DNA of 64,000 nucleotides. Source: a virus. The notes under the pieces were generated by a model. That model saw only the letters and a list, made by a program, of their open reading frames with translations, was not told the origin of the DNA and did no database searches. Shown here piece after piece: positions 28,701 to 37,324 of the stretch. Position numbers and translations under genes: made by a program. The stretch lies in the IMG/VR virus record IMGVR_UViG_3300036828_000667, positions 1-64,000 of that record, one strand, 5' to 3'. Position 1 is the first letter of the stretch. The number at the start of each line of letters is the position of its first letter.

Positions 28701-28815
28701 GAGCAATAGAATCAAATGGGATAATCATACTAAGCAAAGTCCGCATAGTAGCGGCACTAATAGCTCCAGTACCAGTCGTCGGCAGACTTGAGTTTATGAC
28801 ATCACGAACTGTCAT
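25783..28815 (-). CDS. tail spike, beta-helix type (paralog 1)
   Basis: 1010 aa. N-terminal ~100 residues are a short attachment domain (PMFNNVQSADGKYWERVTG); the centre has a beta-solenoid look with NVGDYGVHGDGVTWNQV and repeated short strands, and two copies of a V-T-F-S-G-x-x-V-x-W-x-x-H block linked to fiber-style Gly/Ser loops. Homologous along its length to the next gene. Likely a trimeric spike that binds or cleaves host polysaccharide; no catalytic residues were pinned down. Confidence 0.7.
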   Translation of the reverse strand: MTVRDVINSSLPTTGTGAISAATMRTLLSMIIPFDSIAQLQAATLDPGMSFVVTLGIGDKEGFCFWKPATTQGPMFNNVQSADGKYWERVTGQLPVLNVGDYGVHGDGVTWNQVIDGTSGPWWDWASSISRQVRSGSYPVTIDSGGTTVVHWPNHDMRRNDCFCFIPGGMPAPSGITLLQPYYVLDYTQGTPGQHFTKDTFSFSADNAWQVGGVLPSPPNVPVSTSGGASGIYGPVTFSGSDVQWSGHNITANTPVCFVSDQALPQNLISPTQPCKLTLFYASATGLVPGTSFKISTTPGGSVITFSDGGQGNHTGFSNPLFVTPLNREWVKTVIPPGYYRFPHEIAYVPGSGSQRKMLIEAYGAVFDQLSCGNTDAAAFGQWALINSVQHGSTVLQLKDPTRYNLFYVGQWIRVAGIDTQNFYVANPVDPSVVNASNPPNFGVCQYVKIIAINSSGAVTISEPTYCSFSAKWPMIFPGTNDGGNQYAPIGPAGIYALGAGWDQEQIFRGFRALEPWGPSIATGRFVKFEDCALDGQGLQPSTSKRVIFERCRVCGDNTGIEVDKNIEYLEYKHCEGTNISLNLASAATNVLSVQGCKFAGMYGTVKRNVFKESKIQNMVFGPTFGVTESCLLLGNEINKVDIVTRFDDANGPTAIYNMIERFTWDNGTFRIPLTSMANINQWAIPGHKMFVTDMAGVHANMGAPFMVGNIFTDGSNNFCFETTLTSKPVGNSTKSTVTFSGNFVLWSGHSLSVDTPVHFTTTGTFPVDQSTTFYVLSAGMTTGQFQVATSKGGSPVNLSAATGTVTAVSNALKFRPHPMPRLTAFGNTGGRMIADLNGSIEDPLFSRGRREFFGWQESIAGYVDAMILWGNVDTFLINVLRPAIYTGSSSLRFSITSNAFDSNLIQNNFTATIDLTQAGLRTITRTGPSGGVGADSFSGFANWLSDVVSFSMTGATGGGQGGPLSQTPIVDVFLKTDQGITKFNCWQWLGTTDDHSKIIADGSSYGYAS

Positions 28816-28830
28816 CAGAGATTTTCCTGG

Positions 28831-31800
28831 TTAAGAGGCATACCCGTAGCAAGCGCCGTCGGCTATGATCTTAGAATGATCGTCCACAGTCCCTAACCAT
28901 TGCCAACAGTTAAGCTTAGTGATTCCTTGGTCAGTTTTAAGAAAAACATCTACGATTGGAGTGGCGTTAAGAGGACCACCCTGACCTCCTCCAGATGCTC
29001 CAATCTGCCATATCCCTATGTAATCAGATAACCAATTAGCAAAACCTGGGAAAGGAAGTGAGTCTGCTCCGATTGGAGTACTTGTAGTAGTTCTAGTAAT
29101 AGTTCTAAGTCCTGGTTGGGTTAGATCAATCGTGGCTGTGAAATTGTTCTGGATCAGAAGAGAGTCAAAAGCATTAGCTGACATATTCAAACGAAGACCG
29201 CTTGAACCTACATAAGTCGCTGGTCTGATCACGTTTATAAGGAAAGTATCTACGTTTCCCCAAAGTTGAATTCCATCAGTATATTGACCAGTATTTCCAT
29301 CTGACCAACCAAAGATCTGACGACGACCTCTACTGAATAGCGGCTCTTCGATAAGAGAGCCACACATATCACTAATCCCTCGTCCGCCTGTATTTGCAAG
29401 TGCTGTTAGTCGAGACGTGGGATGAGGACGGAATTTAAGAGCGTTAGATACCCCTGTATGAGTACCAGAACCTCCAGTGAAAGTAACAGGTGAACCTCCC
29501 TTGGAAGTGGCTACTTGGAAAGTTCCTGTAGTTAAGCCAGCTGATAATACATAGAGAGGAAAGCTTTGATTAAACCCAGAAGGCAAAGTTCCTGTCGTAA
29601 GGAAAAAGACCGGAGTATTAACAGGCAAGTTATGATTTGCCCATTGAACATTCGTACCAGAAAACGTAACTGTAGCTTTAGTAGTGTTCCCTACAGGCTT
29701 GGAAGAAAGAGTCGTCTCAAAACAGAAGTTACCACTACCATCGTTATAAACATTTCCAATTACAAATGGCATACCCATATTTTGAAATGCACCTGCCATA
29801 TCAGTGACAAAACACTTATTACCAGGAACACACCACTGATTTATAGGCCCCATCGCGGTAAACGGAATACTAAATGTGCCGTTATTGTACGTAAATCTTT
29901 CAATCATATTAACAATAGGATTTACCATACCAGCATCATCGAAACGATTAACAGTATCAATATAACGTATTTCGTTACCAAACAACAAACAGTTATCTGA
30001 CATTCCAAATGTAGGGCCAAAAACCATGGTACCGAGTTTACTATCTTTAACAATAGTTCTTTTTACTGTACCTCCTACGGTATAAAATTTAGAACCTTGT
30101 ATACTGAGAATATTATTACAAGCACTAGCAATATTTAGAGAAATTTTATCACCTTCAATATGAGTATATTCATCATGCTCAGAGAGTTTGTCCACTTCAA
30201 TCCCGGTATTGTAACCACAAACTTGACCACGTTCAAAAACTGTACGTCTAGATGACCCTGGTTGAACTCCTTGACCTTCCATTCTAACATCAAAAATATG
30301 CATAGTCCTCCCGTTAGAACTCTGAGGACCCCATGGTTCTAGCGAACGCATGCCAAAAGATACAATATCACAATCCCATCCTGGACCCATACCATAAATA
30401 CATGCTGGACCACTCCCAGGTATACTATCATCTGACATACCCGGATAAATCAAAGGCCATTTAGCTGAATAAGTATAAGCTGTAGGCTCGCTAATACCAA
30501 TGGCTCCAGATGAATTAACTGACGTGATCTTGACGTATTGAAAAACCTGTAGATTGATCGGCCATGAGTCAGGCCCTTGACTCGTAGGCGGAGCTTGATA
30601 ATGATTCTGTAAGTCCAAACCACCAATAAAAATCCATTGACCAACATAAAAACGATTATACCTAGTAGGATCTTTTAGCTGAAGTGTCGTAGCACCATTC
30701 TGGACTGAATTGATAAAACCCCAAGCTTTAGGATTCTGCATAATAACAGAACTACCATCAGTATTACCAACACCAGTAGAATCAAATATAGCACCATAGC
30801 TTTCCATAACCATTTTTCTCTGAGAACCACTCCCAGACTGTGCAGCAGACTCATGAGGCATTCTATAGTATCCAGGAGGAATAACGCTCTTCACCCACTC
30901 CCTATTCAGTGGGGTAATAAACACAGGATTAGAGTAACCAGTAGCATTACCAGAGCCACCATCTGTAAACGTAATAGGAGACCCACCTGGAGTAGACGAG
31001 ATTTTAAATGAAGTCCCTGCAACAAGTCCTGTCGATAAGGCATAGAAAAGCTGAAGTTTGCATGGTTGATTAGGTGGAATTAAAATCTGAGGTAATGCTG
31101 CATCTGAAGTAAAGCACACAGGTGTATTAGCTATGATATTATGTCCACTCCATTGCACATCTGATCCTGAGAACGTCACAGGACCAAAGATGCCCGAAGC
31201 ACCTCCAGTAGTACTAACAGGTACATTAGGAGGACTAGGCAAAAGACCACCGACTTGCCATGCATTGTCAGCAGAAAAGGCAAAGCTATCTCTGGTAAAG
31301 TATTGTCCAGGAGTACCTTGTCCCAGATCGAGTACAAAATATGGTTTGAGAAGAGTAAGTCCAGTTGGGAGTGTCATCCCTCCTGGTATGAAGCAAAAGC
31401 AATCGTTACGCCTCATATCATGCTTGGGCCAGTGAATGACCGTAGTACCTCCACTGTCAATAGTAGCTGGGAAACTCCCTCCTCTGTTCCGTCGAGTGAT
31501 TGTAGCTGAAAAATCCCACCATGGACCCGACGAACCATCATCTACTTGATTCCATGTAACACCATCACCATGAATTCCGTATTGTCCAACATTCAAAACT
31601 GGTAATTGACCTGTAACTCTTTCCCAGTATTTACCATCGGCAGACTGGATGTTATTGAACATTGGACCTTGGGTAGTAGCTGGTTTCCAGAAAGAGAAAC
31701 CTTGCTTATCACCTATCCCTAATGTTACTACGAAGCTAATCCCTGAATCTAAGGTTGCTTGTTGTAGTAGAGTAACAGAATCAAACTGAACGATCATACT

Positions 31801-31884
31801 AAGCAAGTTACGCATAACAGCAGCAGTAATAGCTCCAGCACCACTACTTGGAAGATACGAATTTATGACATCACGTGTTGTCAT
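28831..31884 (-). CDS. tail spike, beta-helix type (paralog 2)
   Basis: 1017 aa, similar to the preceding spike from start to end (same N-terminus with PMFNNIQSADGKYWERVTG, same VTFSG block, same C-terminal IIADGACYGYAS versus IIADGSSYGYAS). Central loops differ most, as expected if the two recognise different surface sugars. Tandem duplication with 15 nt between genes. Confidence 0.7.
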   Translation of the reverse strand: MTTRDVINSYLPSSGAGAITAAVMRNLLSMIVQFDSVTLLQQATLDSGISFVVTLGIGDKQGFSFWKPATTQGPMFNNIQSADGKYWERVTGQLPVLNVGQYGIHGDGVTWNQVDDGSSGPWWDFSATITRRNRGGSFPATIDSGGTTVIHWPKHDMRRNDCFCFIPGGMTLPTGLTLLKPYFVLDLGQGTPGQYFTRDSFAFSADNAWQVGGLLPSPPNVPVSTTGGASGIFGPVTFSGSDVQWSGHNIIANTPVCFTSDAALPQILIPPNQPCKLQLFYALSTGLVAGTSFKISSTPGGSPITFTDGGSGNATGYSNPVFITPLNREWVKSVIPPGYYRMPHESAAQSGSGSQRKMVMESYGAIFDSTGVGNTDGSSVIMQNPKAWGFINSVQNGATTLQLKDPTRYNRFYVGQWIFIGGLDLQNHYQAPPTSQGPDSWPINLQVFQYVKITSVNSSGAIGISEPTAYTYSAKWPLIYPGMSDDSIPGSGPACIYGMGPGWDCDIVSFGMRSLEPWGPQSSNGRTMHIFDVRMEGQGVQPGSSRRTVFERGQVCGYNTGIEVDKLSEHDEYTHIEGDKISLNIASACNNILSIQGSKFYTVGGTVKRTIVKDSKLGTMVFGPTFGMSDNCLLFGNEIRYIDTVNRFDDAGMVNPIVNMIERFTYNNGTFSIPFTAMGPINQWCVPGNKCFVTDMAGAFQNMGMPFVIGNVYNDGSGNFCFETTLSSKPVGNTTKATVTFSGTNVQWANHNLPVNTPVFFLTTGTLPSGFNQSFPLYVLSAGLTTGTFQVATSKGGSPVTFTGGSGTHTGVSNALKFRPHPTSRLTALANTGGRGISDMCGSLIEEPLFSRGRRQIFGWSDGNTGQYTDGIQLWGNVDTFLINVIRPATYVGSSGLRLNMSANAFDSLLIQNNFTATIDLTQPGLRTITRTTTSTPIGADSLPFPGFANWLSDYIGIWQIGASGGGQGGPLNATPIVDVFLKTDQGITKLNCWQWLGTVDDHSKIIADGACYGYAS

Positions 31885-32204
31885 CAGACCATCCTGATTT
31901 CACCGTGCTCTACAAAGAAGTGAGCACGACATCCACTGAGTAGTAGTATTGAACTAGAGTTTGCTTTTAACGAGAGATCGTAGAAGCTATGTCCTACGAA
32001 CTCCCACCGACCGGGCTTAGGATGAATAGTCAAAGGGACATGAGTTCGCCAGCAAATGACGATATGAGTATTATTCGTAGTGAAACATTTAGGACACTTG
32101 AAAAGAATGCCATCACTATCGACTACCAACGTACTTGAAATACAACGCCAAGCCTCCTCGGATTCCAACTTTATAAATTCCGGCTCTAAATCAGTTAGTT
32201 TCAC
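31884..32204 (-). CDS. DUF6527-like protein
   Basis: 106 aa. It matches a small phage family: MKLTDLEPEF start, FKCPKCF zinc-type pair, a VICWR block, PGRWEFVGHSFYDL, SSSILLLSGC and a final Phe-Val/His-Gly pair. Function unknown. It overlaps the spike start (ATGA). Confidence 0.75.
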   Translation of the reverse strand: MKLTDLEPEFIKLESEEAWRCISSTLVVDSDGILFKCPKCFTTNNTHIVICWRTHVPLTIHPKPGRWEFVGHSFYDLSLKANSSSILLLSGCRAHFFVEHGEIRMV

Positions 32205-32212
32205 AGCTTAAC

Positions 32213-33670
32213 CTAGTGATACCGCCAACTAGCGCCGTCACACAAAACAGATGATATCGTCGATCCAGTCGTACCTACCGCTGCATTATATGTAGGTGAT
32301 GCAACTCCATTAGAAATCTTGACAGCTTGTCCAATAAGAGCCGCCGAAGGTGTTGGCAAAGATGCTATCGTATATAGATACTCTGGATAATTTCCATATA
32401 TTAAATGATTTGTACCACTATTAACGATATTATTACCAAGGTTCGAAAACGTATTACCAGTGATCAAGACCTTAGTTGAACCCGACTGTAGAAATATACC
32501 TGTCCCCGCTGGCGTAGAATCTGAATTATAGAATACATTTCCTGATATCACACTTGACCATGTAACTGCTTCCTGCACAGCTACTCCATTATTGGTACTG
32601 CCATTATGAAGTATAACGAAAACATTGTTGATGATTGAGAACCCCCCTATTCCTACCTCCAGAGCAATTCCAACTGAATTGGCAGGGTCCATATAAAACG
32701 TACTTCCGTTAATAGTTACTTGCGACATAGATGATTCTAAACGAACACCACCTCCATTACTACCACCAGCATTAAATTGACAGCCGACAACAGCTAGCTC
32801 GGCTTGGTTTACTAACCCGGGTGGCGCACGAATACCGTAAGTAACGCCTGTAAAATTACAGGAAGTAAACGCAAGTCCTTGGGTATAATTTCCGTATACT
32901 ACTCCAGTACCTAGTAAGTTAAAGGTTGATCCAATAAAGTTATGAGCAACTGGAAACGTTGATGAAGTACCTTGTACGATAACACCCGTGCCGAGAGTCT
33001 GCCATAAACTAGGCGGCCCTGGTCCGTGGAAAATATCCCCTATCCAATTGATATTATTCAATCCATTAATGATTACACCTGTAGTCCAATAGTTAGGACC
33101 AATCGAGTAGCCACCATTACCACGTACAGCAATTCCAGATATCTCACTTACCGGACCATAGCCAGGAGTCGAAGTAGCCTGTCCCTGATTCACCTGGATA
33201 GCGTATCCTCCAGATGCTCCAGCAGTACCAGTGGTAATCGAGAAATCCTTGAAGTGAATACTATTCTGTTGGCTTTGCAGATTGATATTAAATCCAATCC
33301 CAACAGTTGGGAATGTCAACTCAGTTGCTTCGGCTCCATCACCAACAATCACCAAGCTATCTGTAGATGAAGTAGTAGACCAAGTATTCGGTGTTGTTGA
33401 GAACAGATACTTTCCAGCTGGAAAGTAGATACACTTACCTGTAGTAGAAGCAGGAAATCCAGCTATGGCAGCATTATATGCTGGAGTATTGTCCGTTAAG
33501 TTATCTCCTTTACCTCCATAAGCAGTAATATCTACACGTTTTTGATCAAGCAAGATAGCCGAAGAGTTCACTATATCATGCAGAATACCTCTAACAGCAA
33601 CAGCGGTGTTAGCTTGACCAGAAGGAAGATTAGTGTCAATCTCAGAATTAAGCGCTGATTGTGACTTCAC
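32213..33670 (-). CDS. pectate-lyase-fold tail spike
   Basis: 485 aa from GTG. The beta-helix opening DITAYGGKGDNLTDNTPAYN with CIYFPAGKYLF is typical of Pectate_lyase_3 spikes. Parallel beta-helix rungs rich in Asn/Gly/Ser follow (VTINGSTF, GNVFYNSDSTP, ITGNTFSNLGN). Probably a third receptor-binding or polysaccharide-degrading spike. The C-terminal ~60 residues form a short capping domain. Start choice is uncertain because the upstream ribosome site is weak. Confidence 0.8.
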   Translation of the reverse strand: MKSQSALNSEIDTNLPSGQANTAVAVRGILHDIVNSSAILLDQKRVDITAYGGKGDNLTDNTPAYNAAIAGFPASTTGKCIYFPAGKYLFSTTPNTWSTTSSTDSLVIVGDGAEATELTFPTVGIGFNINLQSQQNSIHFKDFSITTGTAGASGGYAIQVNQGQATSTPGYGPVSEISGIAVRGNGGYSIGPNYWTTGVIINGLNNINWIGDIFHGPGPPSLWQTLGTGVIVQGTSSTFPVAHNFIGSTFNLLGTGVVYGNYTQGLAFTSCNFTGVTYGIRAPPGLVNQAELAVVGCQFNAGGSNGGGVRLESSMSQVTINGSTFYMDPANSVGIALEVGIGGFSIINNVFVILHNGSTNNGVAVQEAVTWSSVISGNVFYNSDSTPAGTGIFLQSGSTKVLITGNTFSNLGNNIVNSGTNHLIYGNYPEYLYTIASLPTPSAALIGQAVKISNGVASPTYNAAVGTTGSTISSVLCDGASWRYH

Positions 33671-33714
33671 TGCATAAGCTCATTAGACCTGTACCTGTGA
33701 CTTCGATAGGAGTT

Positions 33715-34278
33715 TCAAGGTGCGGCTTCATATACGCCAGAAGCCACAAATTCATATGGAGGAATAATATTAAACATAAGACCAATAGCAGACGGACTCG
33801 TCAAACCAGGAACAATCGCTATCGCAGTAGCATTAGCTCTAGCTATTCCAAACAACGCATTCCATTGAGAGTCGTCAGCACTGCCTGTAGCATGATAAAC
33901 TGCACTCGTAGAAAACATGAAGTTAGTCTTAACAGGCAAATCTACATACGCGTTGCTAACCCAGTTAGCACTTCGAGGTCCACTAACCTGGACTACAAAT
34001 TCAAAGCATATTGTAGTACCTAGCTTTCTATATCTGCCAATAGCCGTATAGATTATACCAGTAGCTAATGTACCTGTACCAGCAGAATTCCTATATCCAA
34101 ACATCGTAGGAGTATACGATTGCCAAGGAGCAAAGTTACCATCAATTGTAAGATCACCGTGTATGTGTACATTCTTTCGAACTAGTAAGTTTCGATTTAC
34201 ATTGAGATCCAGGAAAGGATGTGTCTGCTCGCTAGCCCCTGGTTGGGTCCATGAGGGTCGCCAACCCTTAGTTGACAT
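33715..34278 (-). CDS. tail fiber C-terminal domain protein
   Basis: 187 aa. HIHGDLTIDGNFAPWQSYTPT followed by a Gly-rich beta domain (GRYRKLGTTICFEFVV) is a pattern common in fiber tips and trimerising fiber proteins. Likely a small receptor-binding subunit encoded after the spikes. Confidence 0.65.
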   Translation of the reverse strand: MSTKGWRPSWTQPGASEQTHPFLDLNVNRNLLVRKNVHIHGDLTIDGNFAPWQSYTPTMFGYRNSAGTGTLATGIIYTAIGRYRKLGTTICFEFVVQVSGPRSANWVSNAYVDLPVKTNFMFSTSAVYHATGSADDSQWNALFGIARANATAIAIVPGLTSPSAIGLMFNIIPPYEFVASGVYEAAP

Positions 34279-34437
34279 AACCGCTCACCACACCTAACCC
34301 CAAGGGGAGGCTCTGGACGGGCTTTCCCGTGGCCCTGTGGGGGGTAGCTGGGGAGCCGGAAATCTGCACTGGCGGGCTTCTAAGCAGAGCCTGGACCCAC
34401 TTGCCATCCAATAGATCCATGGGGTAAGAACAATATG

Positions 34438-34512
34438 CATACCGCCCCTCTCCAGGCCGCTGCACGGCATACCGAACCGCCCCTGCCCTGACCAAAGCAC
34501 ACCGCACCATAC
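34438..34512 (-). repeat. GNNNG pentamer array, 15 units
   Basis: Minus strand from 34512: GTATG-GTGCG-GTGTG-CTTTG and on to GTATG at 34438; all 15 units in phase, preceded by AAA. The rest of 34279-34537 is G+C-rich; an 87-codon frame crosses it but has no convincing start and is rejected. Confidence 0.85.
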
Positions 34513-34537
34513 TTTCTCCCTTTTTCATCACCCAACT

Positions 34538-34906
34538 TTATTCCTTTTTATTGAGACAAGCCTTGTCATCAGGGTATCGGCCACAGAAAGCTTTTGCTTG
34601 TTCCATGATCCAATCACGTCCCTGGTCTTGTGACATATCTTTCCAGCTTTTAGTAACTGTCACGGTCTTAGTTCTGTATTGAATAGTAGGTTTAGGAGTA
34701 GGCTTAGGTTCACGGTATTCACGCTCACGATGATGAACTATCGGTCTGGTAGTATGGTGTCTTGGTTCAGATGTTGGCTGTCGTTCCCGATACTCAGGTT
34801 GCTGAAACGACTGCCAGCAGCCCCACATCCACTGTGGACAGTTCTGGGCGTGAACTGGGCTGACCCCAAACAGGATGAAGACAATAGCTCCGATGACTAC
34901 TTTCAT
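34538..34906 (-). CDS. secreted Pro/Arg-rich protein with signal peptide
   Basis: 122 aa. Signal peptide at residues 1-20 (KVVIGAIVFILFGVSPVHAQ), then a Trp/Cys segment and a low-complexity Pro/Arg/Lys/His linker, and a C-terminal DWIMEQAKAFCGRYPDDKAC with two Cys. Periplasmic or outer-surface action in the infected cell is inferred; family not recognised. Confidence 0.6.
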   Translation of the reverse strand: MKVVIGAIVFILFGVSPVHAQNCPQWMWGCWQSFQQPEYRERQPTSEPRHHTTRPIVHHREREYREPKPTPKPTIQYRTKTVTVTKSWKDMSQDQGRDWIMEQAKAFCGRYPDDKACLNKKE

Positions 34907-34924
34907 TTACTCACCAATCTGTCT

Positions 34925-35005
34925 TCAACCAAAGAAAAAGTAGATAAGCAAAAGAGCCAACACCACAAAAAACAATATAGGAAAAAAAATCGGATTATAG
35001 TTCAT
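34925..35005 (-). CDS. 26-aa membrane micropeptide
   Basis: ATG 35005 to TGA 34925; after MNYNPIF it is one run of hydrophobic residues (LFFVVLALLLIYFFF). AGGA lies 7-8 nt before the ATG. Probably a real single-pass membrane peptide; its role is unknown. Confidence 0.5.
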   Translation of the reverse strand: MNYNPIFFPILFFVVLALLLIYFFFG

Positions 35006-35014
35006 CTTATAATC

Positions 35015-35308
35015 CTAGCTCCCTATGATCTTCCACGCGGTTCCGTTATAATAAACTAAAACATGGTTTGACCCACCACCAACCACAACAGTCGAAACAG
35101 TAGTAACTGTCGCATCGGTCACAGGCATGACCATGCCCTCACTTGGTCCTACAGGTAAACCTGACACTAACCCAGCTACAGGAAAATCACATGTATTCAT
35201 ATTATGAAGAGTAGCTTTAAGCCCAGTAACATTAGTACTGGCGTAAATGTTTGGCGTAACGTTAGCTTCGATTTGTCCATCGATATCAGACTTTAGAAAA
35301 GCAGCCAT
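35015..35308 (-). CDS. putative fiber-tip protein
   Basis: 97 aa ending in NHVLVYYNGTAWKIIG after a Thr/Val/Asp beta segment; the close paralog at 42462-42659 ends in VFFNGTAWVVG. Such short proteins form tips of phage appendages. Function is inferred from this terminal motif. Confidence 0.6.
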   Translation of the reverse strand: MAAFLKSDIDGQIEANVTPNIYASTNVTGLKATLHNMNTCDFPVAGLVSGLPVGPSEGMVMPVTDATVTTVSTVVVGGGSNHVLVYYNGTAWKIIGS

Positions 35309-35509
35309 CTAGGTCTCCTTTTGTTGAGTCACGATCTTGGTGATTTCTCTAACAATCGAATGGTATGGACTACCATCATATTCTTCATTGAACTGATTAC
35401 TCAGTCCAACTGCCTCTTCTTTCGAATACGGTCCCTGACAGTTCATCACAGGTTTACTATCAGTATCATGATCAATAATGAGAATAACAAAAGCTGTTTC
35501 CAGTTTCAT
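35309..35509 (-). CDS. hypothetical small protein
   Basis: 66 aa, short alpha/beta protein (VILIIDHDTDSKPV ... YSKEEAVGLSNQFNEEYDG). No family recognised. Lies directly upstream of the fiber-tip gene. Confidence 0.4.
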   Translation of the reverse strand: MKLETAFVILIIDHDTDSKPVMNCQGPYSKEEAVGLSNQFNEEYDGSPYHSIVREITKIVTQQKET

Positions 35510-35512
35510 GAT

Positions 35513-35953
35513 TTAGAAGTCCGCCCCCTGACACTCAATATCTATTTCTTTACCAGTACTTACAGCAGCAATCATACATCTGACCTGGAGAAGATCAGTT
35601 GGATTGAGAAACACAAAAGCCTGGCCAGTTTCGTCTAGTGGCAATGCTGATATGGAATTGAGTAGACTTACCGAAGGTACTGTGCCAATATATCCAGCAT
35701 TGGCTGGGACAGTCACAGTCCCAAGAGGTGTGAAGCCTACTGAGGAGGAGCCTTGATCTGTGATCCCAATCTGAATATCGTGTGCAGACGTATCGTTGTT
35801 GGACGCAATCACAGCATATACTTTGGTAGGGGCTGTACTTCCATTGGTAATTCCACCTAGAGCAACAGTAACTAGATTAAGAGCACTGGTGGGAAGTATC
35901 TTCCCTTTCTGACTCCAAGGAGTCTGTAACGCTGTTGGGACCATATTAACCAT
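35513..35953 (-). CDS. putative virion protein
   Basis: 146 aa beta-sandwich-like protein (TKVYAVIASNNDTSAHDIQI, FVFLNPTDLLQVRCMI). Resembles small phage head or tail decoration proteins, but the match is weak. Confidence 0.45.
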   Translation of the reverse strand: MVNMVPTALQTPWSQKGKILPTSALNLVTVALGGITNGSTAPTKVYAVIASNNDTSAHDIQIGITDQGSSSVGFTPLGTVTVPANAGYIGTVPSVSLLNSISALPLDETGQAFVFLNPTDLLQVRCMIAAVSTGKEIDIECQGADF

Positions 35954-35997
35954 TAAAGTATCTCCATCTGTTTCAATTTACAGTTGGACTTTTTCAA

Positions 35998-36285
35998 TCA
36001 TGCGAGCCAAATCTCACTCCTATTGTCTAAGGTAATAAGCCCGCTATTAGAGATTGCTTCAATACGATGATATCCAAAAGAATACTTATCGTTTATTGGA
36101 TAACTGGGACAATCAATCTGATTAGAAGTAATCGTAATCCAGTCTCCGGCGTTGAAACCAGACGGAAGAACTGGTACCTTGTCTAGAACTATCTTCTTTA
36201 CAGGCATCAGGGAGCTTGCCCTGACAATAGCAGGAGCTACGAAGAGAGATCCCAATCCAATAAGAAGAGAACGACGAGCAATCAT
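35998..36285 (-). CDS. secreted protein with twin-arginine-like signal
   Basis: 95 aa. N-terminus MIARRSLLIGLGSLFVAPA with cleavage-like ending near Ala-Ser is a twin-arginine-type signal, followed by a small beta domain (SFGYHRIEAISNSGLITLDN). Export through Tat is inferred; I have seen this signal in several phages but the function is unknown. Confidence 0.6.
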   Translation of the reverse strand: MIARRSLLIGLGSLFVAPAIVRASSLMPVKKIVLDKVPVLPSGFNAGDWITITSNQIDCPSYPINDKYSFGYHRIEAISNSGLITLDNRSEIWLA

Positions 36286-36327
36286 GGCCTTTCCTTACAA
36301 CATTAGAAGAACCTTACCGGCATAACG

Positions 36328-36900
36328 TCATGCGCCTAAGACTTTACGCATTCGTTTTTTAAACTCAGGTTGTTTCAATCTAGCCTGATAATGCGTTATT
36401 GCATTTGGATTTTCAAAAGTATGAACACGATGAAGATTTTCAGGGTCATAAATAATATGAGAGAAGGAGCCTACATCCTCTTCCTGATTTTTATAACGTA
36501 CCGAAGATATCCCTTTATTCTTAAGCAACCTTCCAACAATAGAGTCATGATCATGAGGATGATTTTTAAGACTAGCCTGAAGATTCTCATGTTCATTCTT
36601 GGTAATCGTACCCATAGAGTGTAATTTTTTGACAATATGAGGAGCAGGAGATTCATCTCCCCAGGTGTCTTCAACGTCAATAGACTTACCTGACGGTTTA
36701 TATTTGTAAGCACGAATCTCAGTATCATGCCTACTCCCAACACCTTGGATTATATTTTTTGCTGCATCAATCGATCCAAAATGTGATCCAGGATTGGGAG
36801 CACCAAACTTCTTATATGTCCCGTGATAAAGGAGGGTGTCCCAAGAAGATTCGGCTAGTCTAGCATCTACTAAACTACGAATGATGTCTATCGTTCCCAT
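36328..36900 (-). CDS. putative ADP-ribosyltransferase-like protein
   Basis: 190 aa. LYHGTYKKF at residues 24-32 and HFGSIDAAKN at 40-49 match the H-Y and helix elements of ART/PARP-like folds; FSHIIYDPENL at 146-156 resembles the end motif of this fold. A catalytic Glu has not been placed with confidence. Such enzymes in phages (T4 Alt, ModA) modify host proteins; an effector role here is inference. Confidence 0.5.
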   Translation of the reverse strand: MGTIDIIRSLVDARLAESSWDTLLYHGTYKKFGAPNPGSHFGSIDAAKNIIQGVGSRHDTEIRAYKYKPSGKSIDVEDTWGDESPAPHIVKKLHSMGTITKNEHENLQASLKNHPHDHDSIVGRLLKNKGISSVRYKNQEEDVGSFSHIIYDPENLHRVHTFENPNAITHYQARLKQPEFKKRMRKVLGA

Positions 36901-36954
36901 TTACCGCTCCTGTCAACTTAGGACCGATGGAGATCTTGGTAACTCTATGTTATG

Positions 36955-37176
36955 TTACCTTCCCCAGTTTCTTACTGTAATACAGAACGATATGACAGCC
37001 AATGCAATGGCTAGACAGATTTTGTATACAGTCCAATCCAGATTGGTGTCGCGGACTACATCCAACATACTAGAAAAGCAGAATGCGAGAGCGAGGATCA
37101 TACCTATGACTGCTACACGCTCTCTATACAGAATGACACTATCCTGCCTTGTCATATACGAGTCTGACTGTTCCAT
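36955..37176 (-). CDS. small two-TM membrane protein
   Basis: 73 aa from ATG 37176, two hydrophobic helices (VAVIGMILALAFCFSSML and ICLAIALAVISFCITV). The long frame starts two codons earlier with TTG. It overlaps the end of the next gene by about 38 nt. Confidence 0.5.
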   Translation of the reverse strand: MEQSDSYMTRQDSVILYRERVAVIGMILALAFCFSSMLDVVRDTNLDWTVYKICLAIALAVISFCITVRNWGR

Positions 37177-37324
37177 GGCCAATCAACCTATGATAATTGA
37201 TCAAACCCTCTCTTACTAACTCTAACTTATCGAAGGATAGTATCTGTTCGGCAATCACCAGTTTCTTCCCAAAGTCAACGTATATAACATCCGAGGTAGA
37301 TACGAATGGTTTTTGATCACACAC
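37139..37324 (-). CDS. hypothetical protein, probable GTG start
   Basis: 61 aa if translated from GTG at 37324, overlapping the previous stop by a few bases. The frame extends upstream but that part overlaps the 107-aa gene fully. Body ISYVDFGKKLVIAEQILSFD-like, no family recognised. Start is uncertain. Confidence 0.35.
   Translation of the reverse strand: MCDQKPFVSTSDVIYVDFGKKLVIAEQILSFDKLELVREGLINYHRLIGHGTVRLVYDKAG

Noticed and set aside
29566-30000. 144-codon plus-strand frame in the spike gene
   Set aside because: Lies entirely inside the 1017-aa minus-strand gene, Arg/Lys/Thr-rich with no motif; a shadow frame.
34268-34531. 87-codon minus-strand frame
   Set aside because: It runs through a pentamer array and has no convincing ribosome site. 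A shorter start inside it overlaps the next gene's ATG, so it cannot be excluded completely.
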